NCBI RefSeq assembly: GCF_009917485.1
Contig: NZ_QZDT01000024.1
Span: 1 to 64,000 of the forward strand
Reading direction: 5' to 3'
Length of the DNA: 64,000 nucleotides
DNA from: Parablautia muri
GTDB taxonomy: Bacteria; Bacillota; Clostridia; Lachnospirales; Lachnospiraceae
Part shown: positions 15,912 to 25,572 of the stretch, one piece after another
How the letters are laid out: each line of letters starts with the position of its first letter
Position numbering within the stretch: position 1 is the stretch's first letter
Translations under genes and position numbers: made by a program
The notes under the pieces: model-generated
Told to the model about the DNA's origin: nothing
Seen by the model: only the letters and a program-made list of their open reading frames with translations
Database searches by the model: none

Positions 15912-18134
15912 TTAGCAGCTGTCTATTGGATTAAAATCAAACTGCACACTCTCCTGTTTTAGTGCCAGCGGCTGTACATACGCTTCTATTCTATCCTTTA
16001 CGAATGTAAGTTGTCTATAGTCAAATGCCTTGCAATAAACCACATACCGGTAAATGTCGTTGATTTTTCCGATGGAAGCCTTGGCCGGGCCTATCGTTGG
16101 CACGTCCTCTTTGGCAAGCCTTGCAAGTTTTCCGGCCAGCGCTTCGCCTCGTTTTTCATCCAAGGCTAAGATGAGCACCGCCATCATATGAGCTGCCGGC
16201 GGATATCCCCCAAGTTTCCTGTAAAGAATCTCTTCCTCATAAAAAGCTTCATAATCCTGACTGGCAGCCCGGAGAATGCTGTAATGGTCGGGACGGTAGG
16301 TTTGTATCACCACTTCCCCCGGCTTTGTGCCCCGTCCTGCCCGCCCAGCTGCCTGGGCAAGAAGCTGGAAGGTCCTCTCACCAGAACGGTAGTTGCTGTC
16401 ATTTAAAGACAAATCAGCCGCCAGCACCCCCACCAGCGTCACATTATGAAAATCATGTCCCTTAACAATCATCTGCGTACCCACCAGCACATCCGCCTCT
16501 CCACTGGAAAATGCAGTGAGAATCTTCTCATAGCTGTCTTTCGTGCGGGTTGTATCCCCATCCATCCGCAATACTCTGATACCGGGAAAGCTTTTGTAGA
16601 GCTGCTGCTCAATCTGCTGCGTTCCTGCCTTAAATCCCAGCAAATAAGGAGAACTGCAGGAAGGGCACTTATCCGGCTTTGCCATTTCATAACCGCAGTA
16701 ATGGCAAACCACCTTGTTTCCCAAATGCTGGGATAAAGAAACATCGCAATGGGGACATTTCATCACATATCCGCAGGAGCGGCAGGATACAAACCCTGCA
16801 TAGCCTCTCCTGTTTAAGAAAAGCATGGTCTGTTCGCCCCTGCTTTTCCTATCCTCAATCAACTCCTGTAACTTTCTGCTGAAAATAGAGCGGTTGCCGC
16901 TTCTTAATTCTTCCCGCAAATCTATAATCGAAACATGCGCCAGCTCCCCCCCTGTCAGTCTGCGGGTTAAGGTAAACAATTCATATTTTCCCTGCTTTGC
17001 CCTGTAATAGGCCTCCAAAGAAGGAGTTGCCGAGCCAAGTACCAGACTGGCATTTTTAAGACCGGCAAGATATTCGGCCGTCTCTCTTGCATGATAGCGG
17101 GGCATGGTCTCGCTTTTATAGCTACTCTCATGCTCCTCGTCCATGACAATCATTCCCAAATTAGGAAAAGGAACAAACAGTGCGGAGCGGGGGCCTATAA
17201 TCACATCAATTTCTCCCTTTTTTGCCCTCTCACACTGGTCGAATTTTTCTCCTGGGGACAGACTGGAATTCATAACCGATACCCTGTCTCCAAACCGCTT
17301 ATAAAACCGAAGCAGCGTTTGATACGTAAGGGCAATCTCCGGTATCAAAACAATACACTGCTTTCCCCGCCTTATCATACCATCAATTAAAGATAAATAA
17401 ACCTCTGTTTTTCCACTTCCGGTAATTCCGTGAACCAAATAGGTTTTGCGTTTTCCTCCGTCAAAATCTGTAAGAACCTTATCACAAATGGCCGTCTGCT
17501 CCTTGCTTAGCCTTCTGCTGTGTTCTCTGTCTGTTTCGATTTTTACCGGATTTCTATAAAAGCTCTCGCTTTCTATTGCAAGCACCCCCTGCTCCTGCAG
17601 GCTCCTTAAGGTTGCAGGGGACACATTCAGCTTTCCGGTCACCAGCTCATAGGGCAGCACCTGTTCTTTGCATAGCTCCTCAAGTACCCTTGCTTTGGCG
17701 TTTTGGTGTTTTCTGATACACTCTCCCAGAACAGAGCGTGTTTCCTCCACCGTCAAAAGGCGGCGCAGCTTTCTTTTTTCCTTAAGCCTCATCGCCTTTT
17801 TTACAGGCAGCACCGTTTTCAGCGCTGCAATCATAGTAGAGCCATAGGTTTCCTTCATCCATGCCGCAAGCCGGATGGCATCTGTCTCCACCGATATACC
17901 CTGCATTACAATTTCCACAATCTCTTTTTGTTTTTCATCCGGAAATTCCGCCTGATCTGTTACCTCAATAACATATCCGCTTCTCAAATGGTTTCCCTTG
18001 CCAAATGGAATCTGCACGCACATTCCTGCCGCAATCTTTCCCCGCAGCTTTTCCGGTATTTTATATTGAAAGGGTCTGTCAACTTTTTCATGGGAAATAT
18101 CCACAATAATATTTGCGTATCTGCCCTCTGTCAT
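15912..18134 (-). CDS. priA: Primosomal protein N' (replication restart helicase PriA)
   Basis: A 740-aa superfamily 2 helicase. The N-terminal DNA-binding domain is followed by Walker A GITGSGKTE near 235, DEEH (VMDEEHESS) near 333, and a zinc-binding insert with four CxxC-like pairs (CRSC, CPHC, CHYC, CPSC) near 445-485. The helicase C domain carries QAAGRAGRG. ATG 18134 lies 12 bp after the murE stop with AAAGG upstream. A GTG at 18164 is in frame but only four bases from AAGGAG. Confidence 0.95.
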   Translation of the reverse strand: MTEGRYANIIVDISHEKVDRPFQYKIPEKLRGKIAAGMCVQIPFGKGNHLRSGYVIEVTDQAEFPDEKQKEIVEIVMQGISVETDAIRLAAWMKETYGSTMIAALKTVLPVKKAMRLKEKRKLRRLLTVEETRSVLGECIRKHQNAKARVLEELCKEQVLPYELVTGKLNVSPATLRSLQEQGVLAIESESFYRNPVKIETDREHSRRLSKEQTAICDKVLTDFDGGKRKTYLVHGITGSGKTEVYLSLIDGMIRRGKQCIVLIPEIALTYQTLLRFYKRFGDRVSVMNSSLSPGEKFDQCERAKKGEIDVIIGPRSALFVPFPNLGMIVMDEEHESSYKSETMPRYHARETAEYLAGLKNASLVLGSATPSLEAYYRAKQGKYELFTLTRRLTGGELAHVSIIDLREELRSGNRSIFSRKLQELIEDRKSRGEQTMLFLNRRGYAGFVSCRSCGYVMKCPHCDVSLSQHLGNKVVCHYCGYEMAKPDKCPSCSSPYLLGFKAGTQQIEQQLYKSFPGIRVLRMDGDTTRTKDSYEKILTAFSSGEADVLVGTQMIVKGHDFHNVTLVGVLAADLSLNDSNYRSGERTFQLLAQAAGRAGRGTKPGEVVIQTYRPDHYSILRAASQDYEAFYEEEILYRKLGGYPPAAHMMAVLILALDEKRGEALAGKLARLAKEDVPTIGPAKASIGKINDIYRYVVYCKAFDYRQLTFVKDRIEAYVQPLALKQESVQFDFNPIDSC

Positions 18135-18147
18135 ATCCGCCTTTCTT

Positions 18148-19743
18148 TTATCCGCGTTCTCCACGTTTCTCCTTCAGTATTTCTGCAATCAGAACTCTTT
18201 CATCCATGGGGTATTTGACCCCCTCGATTTCCTGATAATCTTCATGGCCCTTGCCTGCCAGCACAATAATATCTCCCGGCTGCCCGTGTGAAATGGCATA
18301 AGCAATGGCTTCCTTTCTGTCACAAATCTCTATATATTCACCGGTTGTCTTTTGAATCCCGATCTTAATATCTTCTATGATATCCTGCGGCTTTTCAAAC
18401 CTGGGATTATCCGATGTAATAATTGTAAAGTCCGCATAGTTTCCACTGACCTCCCCCATCTCAAACCGGCGTATCTTAGAACGGTTTCCTCCGCAGCCAA
18501 AAACGCATACCAGTCTTGTAGGCTGATACTCCCTTAAAGTGCTTAAAAGACTTTTAAGGCTCATGGCATTGTGCGCATAATCAATCAGAAGCGTAAACTG
18601 ATCGGACACCGGCACCATCTCAATTCTTCCTTTTACATGGGCTCCAAGCAGGGCTTTTTGAATCTGAGGTATTTCCACCTTAAAATGCCTGCATACCGCA
18701 ATCGCTGTGAGTGCATTGTAAACACTAAACCGCCCTGGTGTAGGTACCTCAACCGAAAAATCACCCGGCCAGGGACTTTGGTTTTCTTTTTCCTTATCCA
18801 AATGGAATCGGTTAGCTCTCACCTGAAAGGCCACTCCCAGCTCTCCCGGCTTATTCACCAGCTTCAAATCCTGCGCATAAAGATCAATAGAAGGGTTCAG
18901 GCTTTCCTCCAATCGATTGCCACCTGCCATATGAACCGCCCATTCCTCTGCACCTGGTTCTATGGCTCCTAAGCCTATAGTTTCTAATCTGCAGGTATGC
19001 CCTTTTAACACCGCTTCCACATGCGCATCATCCCGATTTACAATTCCCAGCCTGCACTGCTGAAATAAAAGCCCCTTGCAGGCCTGATACTCTTCAAAAT
19101 CCGCATGCTCATTGGGGCCAATATGGTCTGGCTCTAAATTTGTAAAAATACCTATCTCAAAGGTAAAGCCCTGGGTTCTGTGAAGTTTCAGCCCCTGAGA
19201 GGCCACTTCCATTACAACAATTTCACACCCTGCCTCCTCCATCTCCTTAAAATATTGCTGAAGCAAAAAGGATTCCGGCGTGGTATTGTTGGCCGGAATA
19301 TGCTTATCTCCAATCATCGTCTCAATGGTTCCCACAAGCCCTACCCGGTAACCGGCCCGCTCTAAAATAGACTTTATTAAATAGGTAGTTGTGGTCTTTC
19401 CCTTGGTTCCCGTAATGCCGATCACCTTAAGGCGATCGGCAGGATGCCCAAAATAAGCCGCCGCAATAAAAGCCATAGCGTATCTGGTATCCTCCACCAA
19501 AATCACAGCAGTGTCACATGCATCCGGAAGATTCACCTCTTTTTGTACCACAATTGCCCCGGCGCCCTTACTGGCTGCCTCCGCGGCAAAACTATGCCCA
19601 TCCACCTGATAACCGCAGATACAGATAAACATACAACCCTCTGTTATCTTCCTTGAGTCATATACAACTTCCGTTATCTTTTTATCCACACTTCCTCTTA
19701 CGCATTTATAGGAAAGTTCCTCTAACAACTCCCTGCATTTCAT
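18148..19743 (-). CDS. murE: UDP-N-acetylmuramoyl-tripeptide synthetase (meso-diaminopimelate-adding)
   Basis: A 531-aa Mur ligase that adds the third residue of the peptidoglycan stem peptide. The ATP loop GTKGKTTTT is near 112-120. The C-terminal DNPRFE motif near 440 is the one that selects meso-diaminopimelate, so the wall is probably of the A2pm type. The N-terminal substrate domain and the carbamylated-lysine region are in place, and the length is slightly over the usual 490-510. It heads the priA-def-fmt run. GGAGGCGG lies 10-12 bp before the ATG. Confidence 0.94.
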   Translation of the reverse strand: MKCRELLEELSYKCVRGSVDKKITEVVYDSRKITEGCMFICICGYQVDGHSFAAEAASKGAGAIVVQKEVNLPDACDTAVILVEDTRYAMAFIAAAYFGHPADRLKVIGITGTKGKTTTTYLIKSILERAGYRVGLVGTIETMIGDKHIPANNTTPESFLLQQYFKEMEEAGCEIVVMEVASQGLKLHRTQGFTFEIGIFTNLEPDHIGPNEHADFEEYQACKGLLFQQCRLGIVNRDDAHVEAVLKGHTCRLETIGLGAIEPGAEEWAVHMAGGNRLEESLNPSIDLYAQDLKLVNKPGELGVAFQVRANRFHLDKEKENQSPWPGDFSVEVPTPGRFSVYNALTAIAVCRHFKVEIPQIQKALLGAHVKGRIEMVPVSDQFTLLIDYAHNAMSLKSLLSTLREYQPTRLVCVFGCGGNRSKIRRFEMGEVSGNYADFTIITSDNPRFEKPQDIIEDIKIGIQKTTGEYIEICDRKEAIAYAISHGQPGDIIVLAGKGHEDYQEIEGVKYPMDERVLIAEILKEKRGERG

Positions 19744-20020
19744 AACCAGTTTCCGCCTCCAAACTATTTTTCCTTATATAAGAATATCATGATTGCATGG
19801 TTTTTTCAATCTACTAACTATTTTACCCTGTTTAGGTTAATATATGGCTATTTTCAGGACGTATGCTAAAAAGCGGCCATCTGTTTTCAATTTCTTTTGA
19901 CGTGCTTAATTTTTTGTTTAGAGGATTTTAGACTTTTATCATAAATCGGACACATTTTAAACACATTTTACCATTATGATAAAACCTAAGATAGTTGAAC
20001 AACTCACTATCTCCCCCCTC
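19744..20020. other. Intergenic region upstream of murE
   Basis: No ORF with a ribosome site is present. A hairpin AGATAGT/ACTATCT lies at about 19989-20012. The rest is AT-rich and probably holds the murE promoter; no clear box pair stood out. Confidence 0.3.
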
Positions 20021-20030
20021 ATAAGAATGC

Positions 20031-20057
20031 AAGGCCCCCGGCAATCCCGGGGGCCTT
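20031..20057 (-). terminator. Strong terminator after the PfkB kinase gene
   Basis: AAGGCCCCCGG (20031-20041) pairs perfectly with CCGGGGGCCTT (20047-20057) around a 5-nt loop. It lies about 65 bp past the kinase stop. The T-rich tail on the minus strand is weak, so termination might also serve the other direction. Confidence 0.65.
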
Positions 20058-20120
20058 TGCATGTAAAGCCTATCAAGTACCGTCTCGCTTCACAAGCCAG
20101 CCAATGAACTATCAAAAGCT

Positions 20121-21047
20121 TTAATATCGTATTATCTTCACCTGTTCCATCAACTCCTCAGCCTTATCCATAGGAATCACCGCACTCTCTAATGTAGTGG
20201 CATTGGCCGCTGATATTCCCACACAGAATTTAAGAAGCTCCTCATTGCTCATTTCCTGCTTACAGGCCATTGCAAAAGCAGCTACCACACTGTCTCCACA
20301 GCCAACCGTATTAACAGCCTTCACCTCCGGCGCCTTTGCATACATAATTTCCCGATCGTTGATATACAGAAGGCCCTTTGCTCCCATGGAAACCATCACG
20401 TGATGAATGCCCCTTCCGCCGATTTGAAGGGCTGCACCTATGGCATCCTCTATTCTCTTGATCTTCCGTCCGGACAATATTTCAAGCTCCTTGATATTGG
20501 GCTTAACCATATAAGGGCAGGCATTGATACTTTCCTTCAAAAAAACACCGCTGCTGTCCAAAATAACTTTCTTCCCTTTATTTCTCGCCCGCAAAATCAA
20601 ATCATGATAAACGGTGGCAGGAACCTGCTCCGGCGCGCTGCCTGAAAGTATCACCAAGTCGCTGTCAGCAATTCCCTGTTCGAAATCATGAAAAAATAAG
20701 CTTAATTCCTTTTCCCTTATATCCGGCCCGGGCTCTAAAAGCTCCGTTACATAACCATCCTGGGAAAGAATATTGATGTTGACTCTGGTCTCCCCATTTA
20801 CATAGGTAAAAAAGCATTCAGCGCCAATTGATCTCACATAATCCTCTATGAATTTCCCTGTATAGCCCCCAAGAAATCCCAGCGCCCGTACATCATAGCC
20901 ATATTGGCGGAGCACCTTCGATACATTAATCCCTTTTCCCCCTGCAATGTTTTTCACACTGTCAATTCGATTGACCTGTCCCTGAACCAATCTGGTCACA
21001 GTAAAGGTTTTATCTTCTGCCGGATTTAACGTCACAGTTGTTATCAT
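20121..21047 (-). CDS. PfkB-family hexose-phosphate kinase (1-phosphofructokinase type)
   Basis: A 308-aa ribokinase-fold kinase. The LNPAEDKTF start, the GGKGINVSKVL substrate/phosphate motif near 36-46 and the NTVGCGDSVVAAF anion-hole motif with catalytic Asp near 250 match the 1-phosphofructokinase/tagatose-6-phosphate kinase group. ATG 21047 follows AGGGGATGAGGAT; a start 16 codons upstream lacks this. No PTS or DeoR gene lies beside it, so fruK is only a likely identity. Confidence 0.85.
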   Translation of the reverse strand: MITTVTLNPAEDKTFTVTRLVQGQVNRIDSVKNIAGGKGINVSKVLRQYGYDVRALGFLGGYTGKFIEDYVRSIGAECFFTYVNGETRVNINILSQDGYVTELLEPGPDIREKELSLFFHDFEQGIADSDLVILSGSAPEQVPATVYHDLILRARNKGKKVILDSSGVFLKESINACPYMVKPNIKELEILSGRKIKRIEDAIGAALQIGGRGIHHVMVSMGAKGLLYINDREIMYAKAPEVKAVNTVGCGDSVVAAFAMACKQEMSNEELLKFCVGISAANATTLESAVIPMDKAEELMEQVKIIRY

Positions 21048-21181
21048 ATCCTCATCCCCTTTCTTTTTGTACATATTTGTAAAATCAGCCTTCATAACGT
21101 ATCTAATAACACGCTGAATTTAAACATCCATTCACAACAACATAAATCCTGATTAAGTGATGATCGCCCTTTTTCTTCACG

Positions 21182-22969
21182 CTAACAGTAGTGCTGCATA
21201 ACAATCTGTATGCTTTCCCTCCCGCCATAAGAATTTAAGTCCGGATAATAAGCCATACTGATTGTGATCTCCCCGGAAGGGATACCATCCGCATATAATC
21301 TTTCCACCGGCTTTCTTCCAAAACGTCCCATTAAAAACGCATCAAATTTTATCAAATCTCCAAAATAAATCATATCATAACGATTGTTATACTCATCCGC
21401 TATTTGGTATTTCCCAACATTTTTATTTTTCCCTATCTTTCTGCCAAAAAGAAGACTGATTCCTTTTCTTGCAAAAAGTGGTTTGGGATTTCCCACCCCA
21501 AAGGGCTCTAAAAGAGAAAGCTCATTTATAAAATTGCGGTCTGCACAGGCAAGGGGCATCGGGACATCAATATGTACAATTTCCTCAAAATCCTCTTCCG
21601 TCAATTTACAGCTTTCATTCAGCTTTTTTCTGAATAACTCTGCTGACTCCTCGTCCGGCAGGGAAAGCCCCGCTGCCATCTTATGTCCTCCAAACCGTGT
21701 GAAAAGCTCTTTGCAGGCGCTCATTTCCTCATACATATGATAAGCCTCTATGGAACGACCACTCCCCTTGATGCCTTCTTCTCCTTTTGTCAATACAAAC
21801 GTGGGCTTTCCATACTTTTCTCTGATTCTTCCTGCAATAATGCCGGCAAGACTTTCATGACACTCCGGCAGATAAACCACCAGAATTTTATCCTGTATGT
21901 CCTCCCTTTCCACCAGCTCTATTGCCTTCTGTACCCCGTCTTCCGTCATCTGCTTGCGGCTCTCGTTCAAATTCTTTAAATCGCCTGCTATCGTTACCGC
22001 CTCTTTCCAGTCATCTGCCTCAAATAAAGAAAGGGCCCGCTTTGCCGTATCCAACCTTCCTGTTGCATTGATACAGGGACCAATGATAAAGCCGGCATGA
22101 TAAGGGCTTAACGCTTTATCCTCTAATCCATTCACCATAAGAAGCGCCTTGAGTCCAATATTACTGGTGTTATTCATTCGGGCAAGTCCCTTCTTTACAA
22201 TAATTCTGTTTTCATCTCTAAGCTCCATCACATCACAGACGGTTGCCAGGGCGCTAAAGACCAATATTTCATCTAAAATATTCCTGTATCTTCCTTCCTC
22301 CATCTGCGTTGGTTTGTTCCGTTCAAATAACACCTGTATCAGCTTAAAAGCCACCACTGCACCGCAAATCTGTTGAAAAGGATAGGCGCATCCCGGCTGC
22401 TTAGGGTCTACCACCGCATCAGCCTCCGGCAAAATATACCTGCGTTGTCCCTCTTTTTCTTCAAAGGGCACCTCATGATGGTCCGTTATCACCACCGTCA
22501 TTCCCATCTTCTTTGCCATTTGTATCTGGGAGAACGCCGCTATGCCATTGTCACAGGTGATAATCGTATCAATGCCATCAGCCGCCGCTGCCTCAATCAG
22601 ACTTTCATTCAGCCCATATCCATCCTTAATTCGGTGGGGAATGTCCGTATCGACCTTTCCGCCAAGCGCCCTGATGCCTGTCAGTAATATATGCGTGGAG
22701 CAAATACCGTCCACATCATAGTCCCCTATAATCCGTATAGGCTTTTCTTCCTGTATCTTACTTAAAATAATCTCCGCCGCCCGGGACATATCCTTCAGAA
22801 GAAGCGGATCATACAAATTTTCTATGTCACCGTGTAAATATCTGTGAATTTCTTCATCTCCTACGATATCCCTGTTTCGAAGGATTCTTGCCAATATAGG
22901 TGTAATCTGATATTTTTCTGCTATTTGATTAAAATCCGCCCGTTTAGCGGCCACCATCCATTTTGCCAT
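21182..22969 (-). CDS. recJ: Single-strand-specific 5'-3' exonuclease RecJ
   Basis: A 595-aa DHH-family nuclease. Motifs: DYDVDGICST near 83-92, CDNGI near 137, TDHHEVP near 160 (metal ligands), and GGHKMAAG of the DHHA1 domain near 425. A C-terminal OB domain completes the protein; its length is near the family norm. It acts in recombination and repair. AGGGG precedes the ATG. It is separated from secDF upstream by a terminator and a repeat. Confidence 0.94.
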   Translation of the reverse strand: MAKWMVAAKRADFNQIAEKYQITPILARILRNRDIVGDEEIHRYLHGDIENLYDPLLLKDMSRAAEIILSKIQEEKPIRIIGDYDVDGICSTHILLTGIRALGGKVDTDIPHRIKDGYGLNESLIEAAAADGIDTIITCDNGIAAFSQIQMAKKMGMTVVITDHHEVPFEEKEGQRRYILPEADAVVDPKQPGCAYPFQQICGAVVAFKLIQVLFERNKPTQMEEGRYRNILDEILVFSALATVCDVMELRDENRIIVKKGLARMNNTSNIGLKALLMVNGLEDKALSPYHAGFIIGPCINATGRLDTAKRALSLFEADDWKEAVTIAGDLKNLNESRKQMTEDGVQKAIELVEREDIQDKILVVYLPECHESLAGIIAGRIREKYGKPTFVLTKGEEGIKGSGRSIEAYHMYEEMSACKELFTRFGGHKMAAGLSLPDEESAELFRKKLNESCKLTEEDFEEIVHIDVPMPLACADRNFINELSLLEPFGVGNPKPLFARKGISLLFGRKIGKNKNVGKYQIADEYNNRYDMIYFGDLIKFDAFLMGRFGRKPVERLYADGIPSGEITISMAYYPDLNSYGGRESIQIVMQHYC

Positions 22970-22983
22970 CTTGATACCCCTTG

Positions 22984-23030
22984 CCTATCGCAAACATAGC
23001 TTTCGATATTGCCACCTGTAAAACTTTGAA
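22984..23030. repeat. Degenerate copy of the TATCGCAAGC hairpin repeat
   Basis: TATCGCAAAC...GCTTTCGATA followed by TTGCCACC and an AAAACTTTG run resembles the full repeat at 25511-25572 and 36332-36393, with mismatches in both stem arms. It lies directly upstream of the recJ start. Confidence 0.5.
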
Positions 23031-23033
23031 AAA

Positions 23034-23068
23034 AACGTTCCAAAAAGCACTTTGCTTTCAGGAACGCT
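23034..23068 (-). terminator. Rho-independent terminator after secDF
   Basis: On the minus strand GCGTTCCTGAAAGC pairs with GCTTTTTGGAACG around a short loop and runs into seven T residues. It lies about 48 bp after the secDF stop codon. Confidence 0.85.
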
Positions 23069-23115
23069 TTTATTCATTATATCAGATTTTATCTTTTTAG
23101 AAAACACTGAAATTA

Positions 23116-25371
23116 TTAAGCCGCCTTTTTCTGTGGGAAAAATTTCCGCAATACCAGCCACAACGCACCTGTAATACATACGGACGAATACGTGCCACAC
23201 AAGATACCTGCCATAAGAGGCAGCGCAAATTCCTTAACAGAAGATACCCCAAATATATATAATGCGGCTACCATAACAAAGGTAGTCAAGGAAGTAAAAA
23301 TACTTCTGGAAAGCGTCTGGGTGATACTCTGATTTACCATGTCATCCAAAGAATCCTTCCGTCCCATATTTTGCATATTCTCACGGATACGGTCAAAGAT
23401 AACGATAGTCGCATTGACAGAATATCCTACAATCGTCAGCATACATGCGATAAATGTATTGCCCACAGATACTTTAACAATCGCATAGAAGGCAAGCACC
23501 ACCAATACGTCATGAATCAACGCGATCACAGAGCTTGCGCCAAAGCGAATGTCCTTAAACCGGAACCAGATGTAAACCAGCATACATAAAGTAGCAATTA
23601 CAACCGCCTTAACTGCGTCTGTTTTCATCTCACCGCTGATAGTGGAGCTGATGGTTTCCGTGGTAATTTTATCTGCATCCACAGCAAAATTTTCCACCAT
23701 TACATTTTCAAAGGTATCTCTTTCCTCCGTGCTCAAAGTACGTGTCTTAAAGATTACCTCATTGGTGCCCTCCACCTTCTGGGTCTGTACGTTGCCATCT
23801 CCGGTAATATTTTCAATCAACGGCACTATATTTGCATCAATATCCCCTAACGGCATATCCTCGTTAAACACCACATTTGTGGATGTTCCTCCTACGAACT
23901 CAAGGCTGTAGTTCAAGGCGCCGCCGATTTGGGATTGATTGATTCCCATAAATACAAAGCCTGCCAAAATAGCCAAAATAGAGACGCCAAAGAAAATTTT
24001 CTTTCTGGAAGTAAAGTCAACCGCCTTTCGTTCCTTCGCGCTGCCATACCATTTCACATCCTGCAGTCCTACCGCATAAAAAGATTTCAGCAGCATTTTC
24101 GTGATTACCATAGCTGTAAACATGGAAAGCACGATACCAAGCGCCAGTGTTGCCGCAAAGCCCTTAATGGTACCTGAGCCCAAAACGCCCAGCACAAACG
24201 CTGCAATCAAGGTGGTAATGTTCCCGTCAAAAATAGCAGATGCTGCTTTTTTAAATCCTGTATCAATGGCTGATTTAACGGTTTTGCCCTTTGCAATTTC
24301 TTCTCTGATTCTTGCAAAGATAATTACGTTTGCATCCACCGCCATACCAATCGAGAGGATAATACCTGCAATACCTGGCAGGGTCAATGTAATTTCGAAG
24401 GCATCCAAAAGAATAACGATCAGCTCCACATAAAGTCCAAGAGCCAGGCTGGCCGCCAAGCCTGATAAATGATAGACAGCAATCATAAAGATGACGATAA
24501 TCGCAAATCCAACCGCTGCCGCCTTAATACTGGTAGAGATAGCCTCCTCGCCAAGCTGAGCGCCCACTATCTTAGAATGGAGCTCCTCTAGCTCAAGCTT
24601 AAGGCCGCCAATACGGATTGTGGAGGCAAGCTGCTCTGCTTCCTCATAAGTAAAGCTTCCGGAAATCTGCGCGGAGCCATCTGTAATTGCCGCATTAACG
24701 CTGGGTGCGCTTACAATTTCCCCATCATAATAAATTGCTATGGATTCTCTATTCTGATAGGCTTTCGTAGTAGCTTCCGCAAATTTAGCGGTACCTTCCT
24801 CCGTCATGGTTAAGTCAACCACTTCCTCACTGTTCTGCATCTGGTTGGTGATATTTCTTGCCTGGGCAGTTTTTACATCCGTACCCACCAGCACAATAGA
24901 ACCCTCTGCTTCAAGCTCCTCAATGGATTTATACAAAGTGTACACCGGTTCCCCGGCATCATCCATTCCCATCAGTGCATAGTTTAGGTTCCCCTCCGGG
25001 TCATGCTCTGCTATAAAATATAAGGAACCGGGCTTTCCAAGATCCTCCAAAATGGCATTGGCATCTGATACACCCGGGATTTCGATATTAATTCTGTCCG
25101 TCCCTTCCTTATATACCACTGCCTCCGTGCTATAGCCCTCCACACGCTTTTGCAGTTTGTAAATGGTATCAGCCATGTCCTCATCGCTGGGCGCTTCATC
25201 TCCCACCGCCTGATAGGTGATGCTTACACCGCCCTCCAAGTCAAGGCCTAAATTGATACTGGCCGCGGATCCTGAACCATCCGCTCCGATTCCCACTGCT
25301 GCAGTGTAGCCAAATCCGGCAAGCAGCAATACGAACACCAGTAAAATGATAATTGCTTTATTCTTCTTCAT
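23116..25371 (-). CDS. secDF: Protein translocase subunit SecDF (fused)
   Basis: A 751-aa fusion of SecD (about 1-440) and SecF (about 460-745), giving twelve predicted membrane helices. LGLDLEGG near 45 begins the first periplasmic domain, and LEFVGGT begins the SecF one. Helices with SIGMAVDANVIIFARIREE and the matching SecF GYSVNATIVIFDRIREN form the proton path. It uses the proton gradient to finish Sec export. ATG 25371 follows GAGGATAAA, which lies inside a dispersed repeat. The neighbour scfB is often near secDF in Clostridia. Confidence 0.95.
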   Translation of the reverse strand: MKKNKAIIILLVFVLLLAGFGYTAAVGIGADGSGSAASINLGLDLEGGVSITYQAVGDEAPSDEDMADTIYKLQKRVEGYSTEAVVYKEGTDRINIEIPGVSDANAILEDLGKPGSLYFIAEHDPEGNLNYALMGMDDAGEPVYTLYKSIEELEAEGSIVLVGTDVKTAQARNITNQMQNSEEVVDLTMTEEGTAKFAEATTKAYQNRESIAIYYDGEIVSAPSVNAAITDGSAQISGSFTYEEAEQLASTIRIGGLKLELEELHSKIVGAQLGEEAISTSIKAAAVGFAIIVIFMIAVYHLSGLAASLALGLYVELIVILLDAFEITLTLPGIAGIILSIGMAVDANVIIFARIREEIAKGKTVKSAIDTGFKKAASAIFDGNITTLIAAFVLGVLGSGTIKGFAATLALGIVLSMFTAMVITKMLLKSFYAVGLQDVKWYGSAKERKAVDFTSRKKIFFGVSILAILAGFVFMGINQSQIGGALNYSLEFVGGTSTNVVFNEDMPLGDIDANIVPLIENITGDGNVQTQKVEGTNEVIFKTRTLSTEERDTFENVMVENFAVDADKITTETISSTISGEMKTDAVKAVVIATLCMLVYIWFRFKDIRFGASSVIALIHDVLVVLAFYAIVKVSVGNTFIACMLTIVGYSVNATIVIFDRIRENMQNMGRKDSLDDMVNQSITQTLSRSIFTSLTTFVMVAALYIFGVSSVKEFALPLMAGILCGTYSSVCITGALWLVLRKFFPQKKAA

Positions 25372-25378
25372 TTTATCC

Positions 25379-25440
25379 TCATTTCTGCGCTGCTTTTTTG
25401 CGCATAACAAAGTTTGTGGATGCAGCGCAGACACAAACTC
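25379..25440. repeat. Dispersed hairpin repeat, copy 2 (leader of secDF)
   Basis: Nearly identical to 13968-14027, including the GCGCTGC/GCAGCGC stem, the spacer GCGCATAACA, and AGTTTGTG paired with CACAAACT. Differences fall mostly in loops or preserve pairing. It starts at the secDF ribosome site. Confidence 0.75.
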
Positions 25441-25572
25441 ATTAGATTGAAAGATTTATCCTTCAATCTTTACATCCCCTTGCATACAATAGGCAGAGCC
25501 TATTGTCATATATCGCAAGCTCTGCTTGCGATACTGCCACCGATAAAGAGTTTGGAAGTTTACTTTCAAACT
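25441..25572. repeat. Hairpin array between scfB and secDF
   Basis: Four further stems follow copy 2. These are GATTGAAAG/CTTCAATC (about 25444-25468), CAATAGGC/GCCTATTG (about 25487-25505), TATCGCAAGC/GCTTGCGATA (25511-25533) and AGTTTGGAAG/CTTTCAAACT (about 25549-25572). The last reaches the scfB stop codon. The final 60 bp recur at 36332-36393. Confidence 0.65.
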